Shown here one piece after another: positions 60,951 through 64,000 of a DNA stretch of 64,000 bases (its first letter is position 1; each line of letters begins with the position of its first letter). The notes beneath the pieces were generated by a model. That model made no database searches. It was not told where the DNA came from and was given only the letters and a program-made list of their open reading frames with translations. The DNA lies in NCBI RefSeq assembly GCF_027942865.1, contig NC_134510.1:19895209-19959208 (forward strand), given 5' to 3'. The DNA comes from Odontesthes bonariensis. Taxonomy: Eukaryota > Chordata > Actinopteri > Atheriniformes > Atherinopsidae. A program made the translations under genes and the position numbers.

Positions 60951-63900
60951 TATTATTTCTCCCCCTGAAGGTTCTCTAATTTTTTTTTTTTTTCAGATTT
61001 TTGAGAGCTGGAAAAAAAAAAATATACAGACTTGATTTTATCGTCTTAACCTAATTTTCTGTTGGCATACTCAAACAGATGTCAAATTCTTATGTGGTGT
61101 AAGCGGGGTTTGCTCCTCCTGGCAGCTCCCTGTTGGAAACTGAGCTGCACGTCGACCACATGTGCTAAGAGAGGAATACGTACAGTGATTAAAATGTGTG
61201 GGGACGACAGCTGACACGAATCTGCACTAAAAGAGTGAGGAATTCATGGGTGACTCCGTTGGGTTAGATCCGGACATCAGTAGTGGGTCATATGCCACAA
61301 GGTTCTAATGCACCGGGTTATGTGTAATATGCTAAAAGACCATAAATAACTGGAAATAAAATATGCTTCTCCTCTCCTCTCCTCGGATTCACTTCCACCA
61401 GCTCTGATTCAGCATAATCGTATAAAGCCACAAAATGCTATCTCTCAGAGAGTAATGAATTATTCCTGTCCATTGCTCATGACAAGATGTTTATATAATG
61501 TTCAGTGTTGTGCTTTTGAAGGAGCCTGCAATTAATCGAGAAAGGAAAATGTAGAACAATAGCCAGAAGGCTGGTGCATACAAATGGATGGACCATGGGA
61601 GCCAAGGCTGTCTGCTCTCAGCTGTGTACAAAAAAAAGTAAGAATGTTGCTTTAAGGTTCTCCACAAATTACCTTTTTAGTTTTTAATATAATCTTGAGA
61701 GGATATTCGCATGTGACAGTTGATTTCTCTGTTACGACAGCAGGAAAGCTGTGACGTCTACAAAAATCTTAATTATCTTAATTCCTTTTTTTTACTTGGA
61801 GTGGCCGGTAAAAGAGAGAGGCAGGCCATACTAAAAATAAAAAGATGGCCCAGGACGCAAATTCGCCCTTAAACTCAAGCTGGATTCAAATAGAAGATGT
61901 CAGGGTACAGACAAAACAGCACATTTACTTTGAAATGAGATAACCCAAACAGATCACTTTGGGTTTTCTATGTACTCACACAACCTTATTTGGCTTCACA
62001 AAACTGAAGCACATCAGTACGGCAACTTGTATATTTTGAGCAAACGTAACACAGATGTTCAGAATTTCGTCTCAGTGTCTCATAGAAGGAAAAAGCCAAA
62101 GAGTCCCCGCTTCAGCAGCTGTGTTGGATAACATTCACGCCCCTTCATTGCAGAGAAGACTAAAAAATTGTTTGAAGAGGATGAACAAAAAAATCTAAAG
62201 ATGCATTTGAAAATTGTGTTCGACAAAGCCAGTAATTGTACCTAATTGTAACTAATTGTGTAGTTTGTTAGAGTGTAGTACAAGGTTTATTAAGAAGTGT
62301 TGGCATAAAGAATACTTCAGTACTTGCTGGCAGCAGATGATCATAATCTTAAACCCCAGCTGGTGTGGTACAGAGCCCTGTTTATCTGCTGGTTTTCAGA
62401 TTGAGGGCCTGCATTTGGCTTACTTTTGCATCATGGTGGTAATTATTTAAGGGAGGAGAGACTTAAAAAATCCTTCCAGTGGAATGCACATTTTGGGACT
62501 GGGCTTTGAAGCTTTGCATCTATTGTTTTCAGCAGATATGTGACATTTATAAAGACACAAAACCTCCCTTTTCAGTCCGAGTATTCTTTCTCTTTAGCTT
62601 AGAAATGCATGGCACTGGATCCAAACATCAGGGAAAGCCAACTCTTTCTTTTAAAACAAATAAATTCCAGCTCGTCAAAGAAGTAATCCACCACCAATTT
62701 ACCTCTGGCTGTCATACATTATGTGACTCATTGTGCCTCGTTCCTCTTGGCTGAGCCCTGTTTGGCGGTGCTGTCATGTGTGCAGCCGTGTGTCACGCTC
62801 TCACAAGTCTTTTTCTCATCGCTCGCTGGTCTGAGGAGGACAGAAGCGAAGCACCTCTGTGAACTAAACAGGTGACTCACAGTCAGAGCTGCAGTCAGCG
62901 TCACCGCTGAGCTAAAAGTGCGCCTCTCTGCTGGGCAGTGAGGCTGGATATAATTAACCCTGTACTGAGCAGAACAAACCAGCCTGCAGGAGAGGACAGC
63001 TGCCAGCGAGCACAGTTTGTTGCCGCTTCCAATGAAACACAAAACGACTGAAATACTGTGGGCGACTTGGACATGGCGGTTAAAATTACAGAATCCTGAA
63101 TGTAGAGCTGGAACACAGCAGAGTGATATCCTTGCATACTTTTGTGTAGAAAAGTGTACAATATGCTAGACATAAGTTCTGACACTAAATGCCTTAAAGA
63201 TTTCCTTGTATTATATTCCCTGTTTCTATTTTTGGTTTGAGTTTGCACATTTGTGCTCTGCTTTTCTAGGAATTTCTCTGGGTGTGACATGGGTGTACAT
63301 GATTATCTATCTGTTTGAGCATAGCGACTCGAGTCAGCTTCACCCGAGAGCCTTGTTTAAAGAAAAGAGAAGGGTCACACAGTGTATAGTTACAGCTCTG
63401 ACTGGACAGCTTATCTCATATTGAAATAGTGAGTGAGATAAGGATGCTTTATTTATTGCATTTTGTAGTAGCAGACACTGATACAGTTATAGTTGTTTGC
63501 TTGCAAAAATCCTTGGTCTCATGGTGTCATAATATGAATCCTTGTCCTCATATCTCACAAATAATCATGAGAATCAACTCATTGTTTGATGTTTTAAACC
63601 TCAAAGTTGGATTTTTTTGGGGGGGGGGCTTTTTTGGAGCAAACAGTTTATATTAATAAAAAGCTCAAAAGATGTGACGTATAAGCAGTCCCTGCAGTGG
63701 AAACACGTTGGCTGTGTGTGGTTAAATTGAAAGAGCTCGCCATGGAAACCTGAATATGTGCCATGGAGTTGGATTAGTGTACCACGATACCACAGGATCA
63801 GACCTTATCACAGCAACCGTTATCATGAAGCCTGTTTGATGTGGTCTCAATCAATCTGTGGAAAATGCTTCGGTTGCTTCCAAGTCTTTTTTTTCTCCTC

Positions 63901-64000
63901 AATATCAGGGATCACCTGTCAACAGATACACCTGTTTTTTTTATTTATTTCTAAAACCTGTACTGATGAGTCATCCTCATATCCACACGTAACACGGAAG
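60951..64000. other. Apparent intergenic sequence to the window end
   Basis: Three kilobases with no exon, RNA gene or transposon that I can support on either strand. Open frames are short and carry no motif. Small features are a CTCTC simple tract near 61372, A runs near 61011, and a T/G homopolymer pair near 63611-63635. The next gene must lie beyond the window or have exons too short to see. Confidence 0.45.

Noticed and set aside
62728-63290. Overlapping 104- and 129-codon minus-strand frames near the window end.
   Set aside because: No motif, no signal peptide or splice support, and no agreement between frames; not enough to call a gene.

Overview
This window is nuclear DNA from a bony fish, most likely a percomorph-type teleost. 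It holds nine protein-coding genes with GT-AG (and two minor-class) introns, vertebrate-style poly(A) signals, and fish-typical repeats: a tRNA-derived SINE, two Tc1/mariner remnants, a small hAT-like element and a truncated LINE tail. All nine proteins were recognised by reading translated exons against remembered vertebrate families. Exon joins were placed by hand from splice motifs, reading-frame phase and protein continuity. No database was searched.

Layout from left to right: tmem222 (+, 300-3379); a trophoblast-glycoprotein (TPBG/5T4)-like LRR membrane protein (+, 4561-6003); kdf1 (+, 7847-10228); nr0b2/SHP (-, 12945-13840); a gene-poor 5.7 kb stretch with a 59-bp nr0b2 exon fragment and a SINE; gpatch3 (+, 19581-21981); gpn2 (+, 22753-25745); a 4 kb spacer with a CTCF-like site and a degenerate ~130-bp-period repeat; arid1a (+, 20 coding exons, 29890-45251); a Tc1/mariner copy; pigv (+, 48677-50493); a repeat-bearing spacer; zdhhc18 (+, 54663-59526, with a short alternative end at 57312); and about 3 kb of apparently gene-free sequence.

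All of these except the TPBG-like gene have human counterparts in 1p36.11 (ARID1A-PIGV-ZDHHC18-SFN-GPN2-GPATCH3-NR0B2-NUDC-KDF1-...-TMEM222, recalled from memory). Here the kdf1-to-gpn2 block is inverted relative to arid1a-pigv-zdhhc18, and nr0b2 is flipped within that block. The genes are unrelated housekeeping, signalling and chromatin functions: SWI/SNF remodelling (arid1a), GPI-anchor synthesis (pigv), palmitoylation (zdhhc18), RNA polymerase assembly (gpn2), bile-acid/lipid transcriptional repression (nr0b2) and epidermal differentiation (kdf1). They do not form a pathway.

The most notable sequence-level findings are two strong candidate U12-type introns (GT-AG in gpn2, AT-AC in zdhhc18), an alternative zdhhc18 C-terminus made by splicing or reading through the same donor, the nr0b2 exon-edge fossil exactly 4,300 bp from its source, and a CTCF-consensus site at the rearrangement junction between gpn2 and arid1a. 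I saw no sign of a wholly new biological system.
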